Counted from the stretch's first letter, positions 1 to 9,240 are shown. The stretch: 64,000 nucleotides of DNA from JAPLHP01 sp963720375 (GCA_963720375.1 CAVRFM010000012.1:1-64000); one strand, 5' to 3'. Notes: generated by a model not told the origin, from the sequence alone. Made by a program: numbers and translations.

Positions 1-524
1 TCCCAAAGATATCTGCATAGAATGCACTGTAGTGCTAAATTCCGGATATTGGCCAGTTATGTATAAAAATAGTATCAATTAAATAGTTGATTATGTGCTC
101 ACACCTATGAACCACCCAACAGTTACTACAAATGTATTCGGACCCAGCGAGATCGTCACCGTTGGGAAATAGTCCTTAATTAGAGCTAGCTCATTCTTGA
201 GTGTGTCTATCGTTTGGTGTGCTGAGTTTGGGGTATGATGGTTACGATCGGTTCAGTAGATGGGTATTCGTAAGTACAACAGAGATGATATCCCAATGTT
301 CGTTTAGCGGTTAAGTTCCTATACTGCACGATGTGACGATCAGTGCAACAATTCCACTGCTCCAAAATGGAAGATCTTCCCTGAAACCTAAGAGACAAAG
401 ATGTAGGATTGGCCAGCCGCAGAAGAACTTCCTTGCGATCAAGCTTTCAGAGGTCAATAATGCTACAATTATTCGGGTCGTCCTTTATCTTTCTCCCAGA
501 ATATACGGGATGAGTTGATACACT
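1..524. other. Intergenic leader, no supported gene
   Basis: AT-richer stretch before the first ABC transporter gene. The short open frames here have no ribosome binding site and no recognisable protein pattern. It presumably holds the promoter of the downstream ABC operon, but I see no convincing -35/-10 pair. The in-frame stop at 516 limits how far upstream the next gene can start. Confidence 0.5.
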
Positions 525-1436
525 TTGATCGACGCTCAGAATCTTACTAAGAAGTTTGATCAGGTCACTGCGGTAGAGGGACTAACCTTCCATATCGATG
601 AAGGAGAGGTTTTCGGTTTCCTCGGGCCTAATGGTGCGGGAAAGACCACCACTGTTAGAATGCTTTGCTGCCTCATATCAAAGACTGGTGGAGAAGCCAG
701 GATAGCAGATTATGAAGTTGGTAACCCCGCCGATTCTTTGAAGATCAGGAAGATGATCGGGTTGGTTCCCGATAATGTGGGCCTCTATGACAAACTAAGC
801 GCCTACGAGAACCTCGACTTCTACGCCAAGCTGTACGAATGCGCTGACAAGTTAAGGAGGGGAAATATCGAGCATTTCCTAAAGATGCTGGGGCTATGGG
901 AGAAAAAAGATGTCGCCGCCGGAACGCTATCCAAAGGAATGAAACAAAAACTGGCGATCGCGCGCGCCCTTATTCACGAGCCAAAAGTTTTGTTCATGGA
1001 CGAACCTACGGCCAACCTGGATCCGGAAGCATCTAAGACAGTCAGGGATTTTATTATCGAGCTTAAGAAGGAAAACAGGACTATTTTTCTCAATACCCAC
1101 AACCTTGATGAAGCGCAAAGGATATGTGACCGAATCGGGATATTGAAGACCAGATTGTTGACCGTAGGCACTCCCGAACAGTTGAAGGAATCTCTCGGGG
1201 GAGTCAAGACTGAAATCCAGCTTGCCCAGGTTAACGAAGCTATTGTCAGCGCAGTCAAGAAGGTGACAACACACAAGGTCGAGATATCAGACAACAAATT
1301 GATTATAGACGTGGGGAATATCGACACAGCTAATCCTGCTATTATTGAAGCCATCGTCTCTGCCGGTGGCCGCATAAAGTTGGTCACTGAGCTCAGCCCA
1401 ACATTGGAGGATGTCTACCTAAAAACAGTGAAGTAG
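525..1436 (+). CDS. ABC transporter ATP-binding protein
   Basis: ATPase subunit of an ABC-2 type exporter (CcmA/NatA-like), 303 aa. Walker A GPNGAGKT lies at residues 34-41, the signature LSKGMKQ near 135-141 and Walker B VLFMDEP near 155-161. After about residue 210 comes the C-terminal extension usual for drug/Na+ exporter ATPases. The start is TTG, because an in-frame TGA at 514-516 excludes anything further upstream. The permease gene follows after 5 bp, so the two form an operon and probably one membrane complex. The substrate cannot be told from sequence. Confidence 0.9.
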   Translation: MIDAQNLTKKFDQVTAVEGLTFHIDEGEVFGFLGPNGAGKTTTVRMLCCLISKTGGEARIADYEVGNPADSLKIRKMIGLVPDNVGLYDKLSAYENLDFYAKLYECADKLRRGNIEHFLKMLGLWEKKDVAAGTLSKGMKQKLAIARALIHEPKVLFMDEPTANLDPEASKTVRDFIIELKKENRTIFLNTHNLDEAQRICDRIGILKTRLLTVGTPEQLKESLGGVKTEIQLAQVNEAIVSAVKKVTTHKVEISDNKLIIDVGNIDTANPAIIEAIVSAGGRIKLVTELSPTLEDVYLKTVK

Positions 1437-1441
1437 ATAAA

Positions 1442-2179
1442 ATGAGACTCTCAAAAGCGTGGATCATTGCCGCCAAAGAGCTCCGGATATTCAGGAGAAA
1501 CAAGACCGTCCTGCGTTCGGTTATCCTCTTCCCGCTTATTGTTTCCATTGGTCTTCCACTGGTGGTTCATTTTGTCGGACACCAACACGGGGGCATTCCG
1601 CTTTCTGTCTTGCCAACAAGATTAAACGCATTCTCATTCTTCTTCATCATCGGGGCAGCATACCTGCCCACGGCCATAGCTTCTTACAGCTTGGTGGGCG
1701 AAAAGGTCGAGAAGAGCCTTGAGCCGCTTTTGGCAACGCCCATAACGGATGGCGAGCTTCTTCTGGGCAAAAGCATTGCGGCCTTCTTGCCGGCCATCGT
1801 GGCAATCTATATTGGAGCCGCAGTCTTTATGGCGCTTATAGATCAGTTCACTCACCAGACGTTGGGCTATTCTTATTTCCCGAATTGGACCATGGGCATA
1901 ATACTCTTACTGGTCGCACCACTGTCGGCCATTCTTTCCGTCCAGGCGAGTGTCATCATATCGGCCAGAGCAAGCGACGTGCGTGCTGCGCAGCTTTTGG
2001 GGGGACTCATAGTGCTCCCGTTTGGCGCAATTTACGTTGCGAGCGAGATAGGCTCAGTATCTCTTAACACGAACAACCTTTTAATCATTTCTGGCGTTAT
2101 CCTCTTGGTTGATGTGATTCTCTTCTTTATCAGCACAAAGACTTTCCGAAGGGAAGAGATACTCACGAAGTGGCGGTGA
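1442..2179 (+). CDS. ABC-2 type transporter permease
   Basis: Integral membrane partner of the preceding ATPase, 245 aa. Hydrophobic segments are visible near residues 22-42, 60-80, 105-130, 145-170, 180-200 and 210-232, about six helices, the usual ABC-2 half-transporter topology. The motif EKSLEPLLATPITDGELLLGKS is the conserved cytoplasmic loop of ABC-2 permeases (ExKRxGTLExLLxTPI type). Translation is probably coupled to the ATPase gene 5 bp upstream. Confidence 0.88.
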   Translation: MRLSKAWIIAAKELRIFRRNKTVLRSVILFPLIVSIGLPLVVHFVGHQHGGIPLSVLPTRLNAFSFFFIIGAAYLPTAIASYSLVGEKVEKSLEPLLATPITDGELLLGKSIAAFLPAIVAIYIGAAVFMALIDQFTHQTLGYSYFPNWTMGIILLLVAPLSAILSVQASVIISARASDVRAAQLLGGLIVLPFGAIYVASEIGSVSLNTNNLLIISGVILLVDVILFFISTKTFRREEILTKWR

Positions 2180-2577
2180 TCCCTCAGGCTGCCGCAAATG
2201 TAGCTACATCTACAACGGAATATTGATCCAGATATCAGACTGAAACATATGCATGAAAGGGCAAACATCCCTATGTTTGATACCACATATCTGACACAAC
2301 CCCTTCGATTTACTATCCCTTAATATGGCGCTGCGTCCTCTCGACGACGGCGGCATTTCTATTCCTCTTGTTTGCTTCTAACCGGTTGCTGTATGCGCTC
2401 TGCGTAACCCGGTTCTGTTGGCGGTACTCTTTCTGCATCCGCCGGAAGTTCTTGTGAGGCAGGTGAGAAAGGAGGCGACGTGAGTGGAATGGGAAGCCTT
2501 TGAGGCTGCCTTGCCGTGTTATAATGTGGCCGATGCGAATGAGGGCATTGATTCATTCCGAGAGGATGTTCTTCTAG
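2180..2577. other. Intergenic spacer, no supported gene
   Basis: About 400 bp between the ABC operon and the next membrane protein. It contains a perfect 12-bp palindrome ATGTAGCTACAT near 2202. Open frames on both strands look like shadows, with Arg/His/Pro-rich composition and no Shine-Dalgarno. Confidence 0.4.
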
Positions 2578-3054
2578 GTGTTTGCTGCCACCCACATGGC
2601 TGTGGGAGCCTTGATAGAAGCAAAGGTGCAGAAGAAGGCCCCGACGGCTGTCATCGCGGTGGCGAGTCATGTCGTGCTTGACATGACGGTGTTATGGCAT
2701 GCTCCCTATCCATGGCCGGCGGGTTCCCCGGCGATATTCACCGTTGTACCCTATCCGCACGATGCTTTGAGCACCTTTGCGGCTGTGACACTTGTAGTTT
2801 CGGCTGTTGCGGTAGTTTTGCTGCTCCGCAGGTGCTGGTGGGGTATGCTGTGGGCACTATCCCCAGATATTATTGACTGGGTGATACTGAGACCGCTAAC
2901 GGGCCGATACCAGATCCATCACCTGTTCCCCCAGGTCTCTACACACTGGGGGCCCTGGAGTTTCGGGTTAGAGATGCTGTTGGTGGTTAGTGCTGCTCTT
3001 CTAGCCTACCGGTTGATGAGGAAACGGACGACTGGCTCAACACCTGCGTGCTGA
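2578..3054 (+). CDS. Small membrane protein, YdjM/DUF457-like
   Basis: A 158-aa polytopic membrane protein with about four hydrophobic segments. The N-terminus (THMAVGALIEAK), the ASHVVLD motif, the SPDIIDW motif and the following HH resemble the His/Asp signature of the YdjM/DUF457 family of putative membrane-bound metal-dependent hydrolases. Assignment to that family is tentative. The GTG start at 2578 has no strong Shine-Dalgarno; ATG at 2596 is an alternative. A DNA copy of the last-but-one stretch of this gene recurs at 4333-4365. Confidence 0.6.
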   Translation: MFAATHMAVGALIEAKVQKKAPTAVIAVASHVVLDMTVLWHAPYPWPAGSPAIFTVVPYPHDALSTFAAVTLVVSAVAVVLLLRRCWWGMLWALSPDIIDWVILRPLTGRYQIHHLFPQVSTHWGPWSFGLEMLLVVSAALLAYRLMRKRTTGSTPAC

Positions 3055-3208
3055 GCAACACCGGTTCTGGCGGGTTTTGCTACGCTGCACCTAATCTAAG
3101 GTCGGGTGGAGAGATGCTTCCGGGTTGCCAAACAGGTGTTTTGTGGTGCCGGATCTGAACTTCCGGGATGCTATGGGTTGTCCGGGGGCTTCTGAACAGG
3201 CTTGACAC

Positions 3209-3237
3209 TTGACAATCGGATGCAATAGATATATCAT
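3209..3237 (+). promoter_or_regulatory. Sigma70-type promoter
   Basis: TTGACA at 3209-3214 and TATCAT at 3232-3237 are separated by 17 bp, a near-consensus housekeeping promoter for the aldolase gene at 3332. A second TTGACA at 3202 overlaps it. Confidence 0.6.
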
Positions 3238-3264
3238 CAATGATAAAATCGAGGATGGACTGAG

Positions 3265-3285
3265 ATCAACTCAGTACGAGTTGAT
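3265..3285. promoter_or_regulatory. 8-bp inverted repeat in aldolase leader
   Basis: ATCAACTC and GAGTTGAT flank AGTAC, a perfect 8-bp inverted repeat just downstream of the promoter and 47 bp before the start codon. It could be an operator or an RNA hairpin; no regulator gene is adjacent. Confidence 0.4.
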
Positions 3286-3331
3286 GTGGGAAATCCCAAG
3301 TATAATCCGGCAATGTTAGGGAGGCACGATT

Positions 3332-4225
3332 ATGAACTCACTCGAACATAAGATGGTTGATGTCCTTAAAGACCTGCGTGATAATCATGCTGTAATTGGG
3401 GTCAAGGCAGAGTTTGAAGCGGAAGGCACGCGCCTGGAGGAAGCGCTTCGCTTGAAGGAAGTGGTCATGAGGGCCGGGCTCGGGCTAACAATAAAGATCG
3501 GCGGATGCGAGGCATTGCGAGACATGTATGAGTGCCGCTCAATCGGGGTTGAGCGGATGGTAGCCCCGATGATTGAAACCCCCTTTGCCCTTAAGAAATT
3601 CATTTCAGCCGCGCTCATGGTATTCCCAGAAGATGAACTCAACGATGTCATGCTTGCCGCCAATATTGAGACGATCACAGGCTGCCAGAACTTCGATGCT
3701 ATGTTACATTTGCCTGAAGCGGATGCCCTGCATGGCATCATCATGGGCAGGGTGGATTTGACTGGTTCACTGGGGATGAGCCGTAAAGATATTGACGGCC
3801 AGCATGTCTTTGAGATCACCCGGGATCTATTTATCAAATCCAAGGTCAGGGGACTTGAGAATGCTGTAGGCGGTGGTGTTTCAGCAGATTCACTGCCTGT
3901 CTTCCGCCGGTTGCCGATCGGCACAATTGACCGCTACGAGACACGCAAGGTGATCTTCAAGTGCCCAGAGGCGCTCAACCATAATGCTGAGGAGGGCATT
4001 TTGAAGGCCGTCGGCTTCGAGTTGCTCTGGTTGAAAAACAAGCGTGACTATTATGGCTCCATCTCCCTGGAGGACGATGACCGGCTCCAAATGTTGGAGA
4101 AGCGCTACAAAGTCCTGATTGAACAAGCGGGCGGGCAAGTGTCGAGTGATTTGCCATATTCCACAGCTGCGACTATAGAAGTGTTGAGTAATTTGCCATA
4201 TTCCACAGCTGTGACTCCAGAATAG
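3332..4225 (+). CDS. HpcH/HpaI aldolase/citrate lyase family protein
   Basis: A 297-aa TIM-barrel aldolase-like protein. Motifs include GVKAEFEAEGTR near residue 23, KIGGCEALRDM near 56, the metal-binding-type strand MVAPMIETP near 75 and ANIETITG near 110, and GRVDLTGSLG near 138. This subfamily commonly sits in surface-sugar or acid-sugar loci; the substrate is unknown here. ATG is preceded by GGGAGG with 8-nt spacing. The last 28 residues are an imperfect double repeat (DLPYSTAATIEV / NLPYSTAVTPE) encoded by two 42-bp direct repeats, an unusual tail. Confidence 0.82.
   Translation: MNSLEHKMVDVLKDLRDNHAVIGVKAEFEAEGTRLEEALRLKEVVMRAGLGLTIKIGGCEALRDMYECRSIGVERMVAPMIETPFALKKFISAALMVFPEDELNDVMLAANIETITGCQNFDAMLHLPEADALHGIIMGRVDLTGSLGMSRKDIDGQHVFEITRDLFIKSKVRGLENAVGGGVSADSLPVFRRLPIGTIDRYETRKVIFKCPEALNHNAEEGILKAVGFELLWLKNKRDYYGSISLEDDDRLQMLEKRYKVLIEQAGGQVSSDLPYSTAATIEVLSNLPYSTAVTPE
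4139..4222 (+). repeat. Two tandem 42-bp repeats in the aldolase 3' end
   Basis: 4139-4180 and 4181-4222 match at about 36 of 42 positions and share the core TTGCCATATTCCACAGCTG. The repeat stays in frame and ends directly at the stop codon, so it extends the protein by a repeated 14-residue unit. Confidence 0.85.
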
Positions 4226-4332
4226 ATAGGAAAGGGCAAAGGGCATATATCAGGGTAACCGGGTTTGCCAGATGGCCAGCTAAGAATCCCCATTTTGACT
4301 TGACGAATATCAAAGTCGCGGTAGTGGAAGAG

Positions 4333-4365
4333 TTGCTCTTCCAGCCTACCGGTTGATGAGGAAAC
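4333..4365 (+). repeat. Dispersed copy of membrane-gene 3' segment
   Basis: The stretch GCCTACCGGTTGATGAGGAA with its flanks repeats 2995-3027 inside the membrane protein gene at 2578. About 31 of 33 bases match. Here it is noncoding, apparently a duplicated fragment. Confidence 0.6.
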
Positions 4366-4426
4366 AACAGACCAGCGCCCGGCTGCAAGGATAGGCGTCA
4401 TTCGCTTTGTGATCGGTTAGTCTGAA

Positions 4427-4702
4427 TCAAGCCTTCGGCTTGTCCGGTGTTGCGGCTGCGGCCTTCTTTTTCTTTTCACCACGGTAACTGAAGTAGAAAT
4501 ATGGGAAGAATAAGATGAACGTGAGGAGACCCAGACTCATCCCCATGCCCATCGACTTGAGGCCCTCTTCCGGAGTTATGATGACGTCCATTGGCACTTG
4601 TCCCAACGCCAGTTGTTTCAAGACGAGCTTGTTGCCATCGCGCTTTATGCCCTGGAAGACCGACGCCACTGTGCCATCCGGATTGTAGACTGTCATACCC
4701 AT
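4427..4702 (-). CDS. Small single-pass membrane protein, unknown
   Basis: 91 aa. The N-terminal half is soluble (NPDGTVASVFQGIKRDGNKLVLKQLALGQVPMDVIITPEE) and resembles a short beta-rich domain. One transmembrane segment, about residues 52-73 (MGMGMSLGLLTFILFFPYFYFSY), is followed by a Lys/Ala-rich cytoplasmic tail. I do not recognise the family. The start region has a purine-rich GGGGGG stretch upstream of ATG on the minus strand. It is downstream of and co-directional with the GyrI-like gene. Confidence 0.6.
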   Translation of the reverse strand: MGMTVYNPDGTVASVFQGIKRDGNKLVLKQLALGQVPMDVIITPEEGLKSMGMGMSLGLLTFILFFPYFYFSYRGEKKKKAAAATPDKPKA

Positions 4703-4825
4703 TTTGAGTACCCCCCTTTTTTACCTACTTTATGCTAGTGTGCAGTCTACAATGCTGCTCACGGGGTGTCAACACCTCATGTGTTGATACTAACCAACCG
4801 GTATGAAAGAAGCATAGAGATCCAT

Positions 4826-5353
4826 CTATTTTCCTGTGACATTCTTCACCGGGTATCTGATGATGGTCTTGATGACTTTGGCGTCAGGCCGGGTGAGGTA
4901 TTCCTCTTCGTGTACTCCTGCTATCCGGTAGCCGTTTTCCCCGATGAATTTGTGCAGGCGCTCCACAGTGGGTTGTTCCTGGTCATAGGGTCCGAGGTGG
5001 AGTATCTGGGCGACGGTGCCATATTCCCAGGTCTCGATCTTGACCTTAACGCCGGGCGTCTTCTGGGGTAGAGAGGCGGTATCTTCCGGAATGGGTATGC
5101 CGATAACGATGGTCCACTGTTCCTGGGGTACCTCAAGGCCATCGGGATAGCGGCTGCGCGGTGCGGTAACCTTGAAGGTGGGCAGTCCCTTCTTCTTCAG
5201 GTCGAACTTCAGCGTATAGACCGAACCGAAGAGCGCCGGCATGATTTCAGGGATGACCTTGTCCGGCGCACCTTTGCCACGAACCACTGCCATCTTCTGT
5301 GATGGCATGTCTACTATTTGGGGATCAGTCTTGCTTGATTTACGTGGTGACAT
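4826..5353 (-). CDS. GyrI-like small-molecule-binding domain protein
   Basis: A 175-aa stand-alone GyrI-like (SOUL/AraC effector-binding type) protein. Features include KMAVVRGKGAP near residue 20, LKFDLKKKG with a following substrate strand, QWTIVIGIPIPEDT near 80 and the closing HLGPYDQEQPTVERLHKFIGENGYRIAGVHEEEYL helix-strand. Such proteins bind or hydrolyse small cationic drugs or act as effector sensors. AAAGGAGG lies 7-8 nt before ATG. It may act with the ABC exporter on its 5' side; that link is inference. Confidence 0.8.
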   Translation of the reverse strand: MSPRKSSKTDPQIVDMPSQKMAVVRGKGAPDKVIPEIMPALFGSVYTLKFDLKKKGLPTFKVTAPRSRYPDGLEVPQEQWTIVIGIPIPEDTASLPQKTPGVKVKIETWEYGTVAQILHLGPYDQEQPTVERLHKFIGENGYRIAGVHEEEYLTRPDAKVIKTIIRYPVKNVTGK

Positions 5354-5498
5354 AATGACACCTCCTTTCCCTGCGGCTCATGGCGGTATTGTATCATACG
5401 GCCCGATTGACTTTGACAGGCCACAGGGATAAGTGCGTTGCGGTGGGCTTTTATTGCGGTTATCCAAGGAGAATTAGGGGCGTCCGGCGTCACCTGGC

Positions 5499-6713
5499 CT
5501 AGGCCTCTCTGATATATCTGACGATCTCCTTCAGTGAGGGCCTCTTGCCGTACATGAGGAGGGCGGTCCGGAATACCTTGGCTGCCGCCCACATAGAGAA
5601 GACGATCGATGCGACCAGAAGCGCCAGGCTCAGTGCCAGTTCCCAGGCGGGGATGCTCTGGAGAGGAAGCCTCATCATGGTTGCTATCGGGGCTGTCAGG
5701 GGGAAGATGGTGAGCACCCTAGAGATAATGTGGTCCGGGCTCTGAATGATCACGGCGCTGAGCCACAGGGGCACCAGTGCAGTGGTAGCCATGATGCCGG
5801 ACCAGCTTTGGGACTCTCTGGCGGTGGAGCCGATGGAGCCGATACCGGCGGAGATCACCGCGAAGAGTAAATAGCCGAGGATGTAGTATACGATTCCCAG
5901 GACCAGGATGTTGGAAGGAATGGAGATGTCACTCAATGCAGGGATATTCACCCGGGCGACCTTGATGAACACCTCAATGGAAGCCATCCAGACCAACATC
6001 TGTGCCAGTCCTGCCGTGCCAAGACCGAGTACCTTCCCCACCATCAGTTGCCTGGCCGAGACAGAGGAGAGGAGTATCTCTATCAGGCGGTTTTCCTTTT
6101 CCTCAGAGACACCCTGGATGAGGTATCCTGAGGAGAAGAAGATCGATAATATCAGCAGGATAGCGAAGATGTAGGGCAAGAAAAATTGTACAAAGGGACT
6201 CTGGTTCTTCACCACGTTGCCGCTTTTGTCCAATATAAAGGAGGTCACCAGCATGGGCGTCTTGACCCGGTCCAGCACCCCGGGGTTAGCCTGCTCACCG
6301 ATCAGGTTAGAGATCAGAAAGTCCTGTATCTGCTCCATTGTCTTTGGCGGTGGTGACACTTCTCTTTCCCTGGTGTATCTGATGATTGATCCGGAGGAAA
6401 GATAATCCTGAGGGATGACAAAGTATTCCTTAATCTCCCCGGCGAGGAGGGCCTGCCTGGCTTCTTCTTCGCCAGGGTAGGGGATGAAGGTGGCACCAAG
6501 CTGGTCGTTGTATCCATCGAAGCCTCCAGCCTGATCCACATAGCCGATCACTTCCACTGTTGGTTCACTGGGGTGATACCAGTGCTGCACACCCTGATAG
6601 ACCCCGTACCCCACCAGCATGAGCAGAGGCACTGCCAGGGTGACCAGAATGAATGACACTCTCTTCAGAGTGACCAGGAGTTCATGCCTGGCAATAGTGA
6701 ACGTCTTACCCAC
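5499..6713 (-). CDS. ABC-2 transporter permease (NatB/YhaP type)
   Basis: About 404 aa. One N-terminal membrane helix (SFILVTLAVPLLMLVGYGVYQ), a roughly 150-aa extracytoplasmic domain, then five to six helices from about residue 175 to the C-terminus. The conserved loop EEKENRLIEILLSSVSARQLMVGKVLG is the ABC-2 family signature. I choose GTG at 6713 rather than the upstream ATG at 6746: GGAGG precedes it by 6 nt and it overlaps the end of the ATPase gene by only 8 nt, giving translational coupling. It exports an unknown substrate together with the ATPase at 6706-7602. Confidence 0.88.
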   Translation of the reverse strand: MGKTFTIARHELLVTLKRVSFILVTLAVPLLMLVGYGVYQGVQHWYHPSEPTVEVIGYVDQAGGFDGYNDQLGATFIPYPGEEEARQALLAGEIKEYFVIPQDYLSSGSIIRYTREREVSPPPKTMEQIQDFLISNLIGEQANPGVLDRVKTPMLVTSFILDKSGNVVKNQSPFVQFFLPYIFAILLILSIFFSSGYLIQGVSEEKENRLIEILLSSVSARQLMVGKVLGLGTAGLAQMLVWMASIEVFIKVARVNIPALSDISIPSNILVLGIVYYILGYLLFAVISAGIGSIGSTARESQSWSGIMATTALVPLWLSAVIIQSPDHIISRVLTIFPLTAPIATMMRLPLQSIPAWELALSLALLVASIVFSMWAAAKVFRTALLMYGKRPSLKEIVRYIREA

Positions 6714-7602
6714 TGCGCCCCTCCACCACGCGGATGAATATCTCACTCAAGGGCGGTGTGGCTACCTCGAAGCGGTTCACCACAACATTCCGGCTTACCA
6801 GGCTTGCCAGTACCTTCTGGGGCGATGTTTTACTGTCCAGAAGCAGTTCACGATAGCTGCCGTGATCCTGCGTCTTGACCACACCATCGATCCGGCCCGG
6901 GTCGCCATCTGTTGCGACGAACAGGGAGTTCTTCCTGTAACGGGATTTTATTTCGGCCAGGTTGCCGTAGAGCATCGTCTGACCCTTATTGATCATCAAT
7001 ATCCTGTCGCAGAGCTCCTCTACCTCGTTCATCATGTGGGTGCTCAGGATGATGGCTTTCTTCTGACCTCTGAGTTCAGCCACCATGTCCTTGATGAGCT
7101 TCGTATTCACCGGGTCCAGCCCGTAAAAGGGCTCGTCGAGGATCACCAGATCAGGGTCATGCAGGATGGTAGAGGCAAACTGGATCAATTGAGCCATGCC
7201 CTTGCTCAACTCTTCAATCTTCTTGTCCTGGTGGGGCAGCATACCGGTGCGCTGGAGCAGGTCTTTAGCCCGGTCTCTGGCAACGGAGGGCGAGATACCC
7301 TTCAGGGATGCCAGATAGGAGAGACAGTCAAGGACGGTGAGCTTTTTGTACAGGCCTCTCTCTTCGGGCAGGTAGCCTATGCGGTTCTTGGTAGACTCCT
7401 GCAGCGGCTCTCCCAGGATATTGATCTCTCCGGAGTCAGGCATGATGATATCCATCAACATTCTGATGACTGTGGTTTTGCCGGCGCCATTGGGGCCGAT
7501 GAGGCCGAAGACCTCGCCCGGCTCCACTGTAAAGGAGACTGACTTTACTGCTTCGACCTTTCCGAAGGACTTGGATATGCTGGAGACTGCAACGGCGTTC
7601 AA
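6706..7602 (-). CDS. ABC transporter ATP-binding protein
   Basis: 298 aa ATPase of the second ABC-2 exporter. Walker A GPNGAGKT near residues 36-43, signature LSKGMAQ near 134, Walker B LVILDEPFYGLDP near 152-164 and the H-loop STHMM near 187. A C-terminal domain follows. The 3' end overlaps the permease start by 8 nt. It is not obviously a recent copy of the ATPase at 525. Confidence 0.9.
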   Translation of the reverse strand: MNAVAVSSISKSFGKVEAVKSVSFTVEPGEVFGLIGPNGAGKTTVIRMLMDIIMPDSGEINILGEPLQESTKNRIGYLPEERGLYKKLTVLDCLSYLASLKGISPSVARDRAKDLLQRTGMLPHQDKKIEELSKGMAQLIQFASTILHDPDLVILDEPFYGLDPVNTKLIKDMVAELRGQKKAIILSTHMMNEVEELCDRILMINKGQTMLYGNLAEIKSRYRKNSLFVATDGDPGRIDGVVKTQDHGSYRELLLDSKTSPQKVLASLVSRNVVVNRFEVATPPLSEIFIRVVEGRSG

Positions 7603-7641
7603 GATCAGTTCCTTATCCCTGATAACTACTGTACCACGTAC

Positions 7642-9240
7642 TCAGACATTCCTGGCCTTCGCCATGTGCCGGGCAGCGATGTAACCGAAGATCATACTCT
7701 TGGCCTGGCAGGCACCGCTGGTGTAGGCGAAGCCGTGTGACAGCAGTGCGGTAGTATTGCTGGTACCGTACAGGCCAGGTATTGACTCCCCCTCGGCATC
7801 GGTTACCTGGGCATCCTTGTTGATGACCAGGCCGCCCAGATTCCCCACCGAGCCCACGTATAGCGTGCAGCCGTAGAAGGGTGGTGTCTCCAACGGGCCT
7901 ATGGTGGCATTGGTCTCCTTATCGGGGTATATTCTCTTACCCCACCATTTCTGGTAGGTGGTCTCCCCGCGGTGGAAGTCAGGATCGTGTCCTTCACGGG
8001 AGAAACGGTTGAACCGGTCTACTGTCTCCACCAGGGTATCGGCAGGGATACCCAGTTTCCCGGCCAACTCCGGCAGGGTATCAGCCTTATGCAGCCAGTC
8101 AGGACTCTTGGTGATCTTGGCCATGGCGCTGATGCCCAGCTTGCCGGCACAGGCTTTGTCGGCTATCCAGAAGAGCGGCGCGTTGGCCAGCTCGGAGTTG
8201 ACCTTTTCATATGAGAAGAAGGCCCGGCCTATATCCGGATAGAAGGACTCATTGCAGCAGCGCTTGCCGTGGCGGTTGACGATGATATTGCCCGGATAAC
8301 CGTAGGCGATAGGGCGGTAGAAGGGCTTGCCTTCCACCTCTTCCCCTTTGACGTGGATGGTGGGTTGATATATGGAGTGGTCCATCAGAGCCAGAGCAGC
8401 GCCGACCTCCATGCCCATGATATGGCCATCGCCCTCGTTGGAGTTCGGTGTCAGGGCGGACAGGGTACAGCAGTTCATGAATCTGCGGTTCATCTCATCG
8501 TTCCACTCAAACCCGCCTGTGGCCAGCAGGACCCCCTTCCCGGCTCTAATGAAGAGGTCCCGTCCTTCATGCTCGGCACGGAGACCTATAACCCTGCCAT
8601 CCTTGACTATTAGCTGCCTGGCGCGGGTATTCAGGCGTATGTCAATACCCCGCTCGACGCAGGCCAGTGCCAGCGGGGCAATGAGTCCCCGCCCCTCAGC
8701 CCAGACATCCCGCAAACCCAAAAAGAAGGGGACCGGATCACGCCGCACCTTGGCCAGGATGGGTTGTGTTTTCTCTGCCTCCTTCAGCATGGGTATCATC
8801 AGTGCCGGATCAGGATACAACTGGCGGCCACGGGACTTGCCGCCGGGGAGATCAGCGTAGTAGTCGGGGCTGCTCTCAATATTAAGCTTCAGGGGAGTGT
8901 GATCTTCCAGATACCGGATGACCTCCGGTCCATGATCCAGATAGGCCGCCACCTGATCCTCGTCGTGGCGTCCCAGGCTGATGCGGCGTATGTGCGTCAG
9001 GGCTTCCTCCCTGGAATCCGGAATGCCTGCCTTAAGCATATGGTGGTTGTAGGGTATCCAGAGCACTCCTCCGGATAGAGAGGTGCCTCCGCCGAGGAAC
9101 CCGGATTTTTCCAAAAATACCGTCTTCAGACCCAGATCGTGGCCGAGGATAGCAGCCGTAAATCCGCCCATACTGGAACCGACCGATACCAGGTCGACTT
9201 CCATATCCCAATGCTCAGGAACCTTGGTATTCTTGACCAT
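7642..9240 (-). CDS. FAD-dependent dehydrogenase, ketosteroid-dehydrogenase/fumarate-reductase family
   Basis: 532 aa. N-terminal dinucleotide-binding motif VGSSMGGFTAAILGHDLGLKTVFLEKSGFLGGGTSLSGG (about residues 21-59) departs from the usual GxGxxG (GSSMGG). A central GKGVLLATGGFEWN and C-terminal GLYGTSNTTALLSHGFAYTSGACQAKSMIFGYIAARH match flavoproteins such as 3-oxosteroid 1-dehydrogenase. Such enzymes dehydrogenate or reduce steroid-like or unsaturated acid substrates. SD AAGGAGG precedes ATG. It is followed upstream by an NTF2-fold gene in the same direction, so a shared catabolic role on a polycyclic substrate is plausible but unproven. Confidence 0.85.
   Translation of the reverse strand: MVKNTKVPEHWDMEVDLVSVGSSMGGFTAAILGHDLGLKTVFLEKSGFLGGGTSLSGGVLWIPYNHHMLKAGIPDSREEALTHIRRISLGRHDEDQVAAYLDHGPEVIRYLEDHTPLKLNIESSPDYYADLPGGKSRGRQLYPDPALMIPMLKEAEKTQPILAKVRRDPVPFFLGLRDVWAEGRGLIAPLALACVERGIDIRLNTRARQLIVKDGRVIGLRAEHEGRDLFIRAGKGVLLATGGFEWNDEMNRRFMNCCTLSALTPNSNEGDGHIMGMEVGAALALMDHSIYQPTIHVKGEEVEGKPFYRPIAYGYPGNIIVNRHGKRCCNESFYPDIGRAFFSYEKVNSELANAPLFWIADKACAGKLGISAMAKITKSPDWLHKADTLPELAGKLGIPADTLVETVDRFNRFSREGHDPDFHRGETTYQKWWGKRIYPDKETNATIGPLETPPFYGCTLYVGSVGNLGGLVINKDAQVTDAEGESIPGLYGTSNTTALLSHGFAYTSGACQAKSMIFGYIAARHMAKARNV

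Noticed and set aside
6619..7542. 307-codon open frame on the plus strand
   Set aside because: It is antisense to the ABC ATPase gene, has no ribosome site and no recognisable motif, while the minus strand holds complete Walker motifs.
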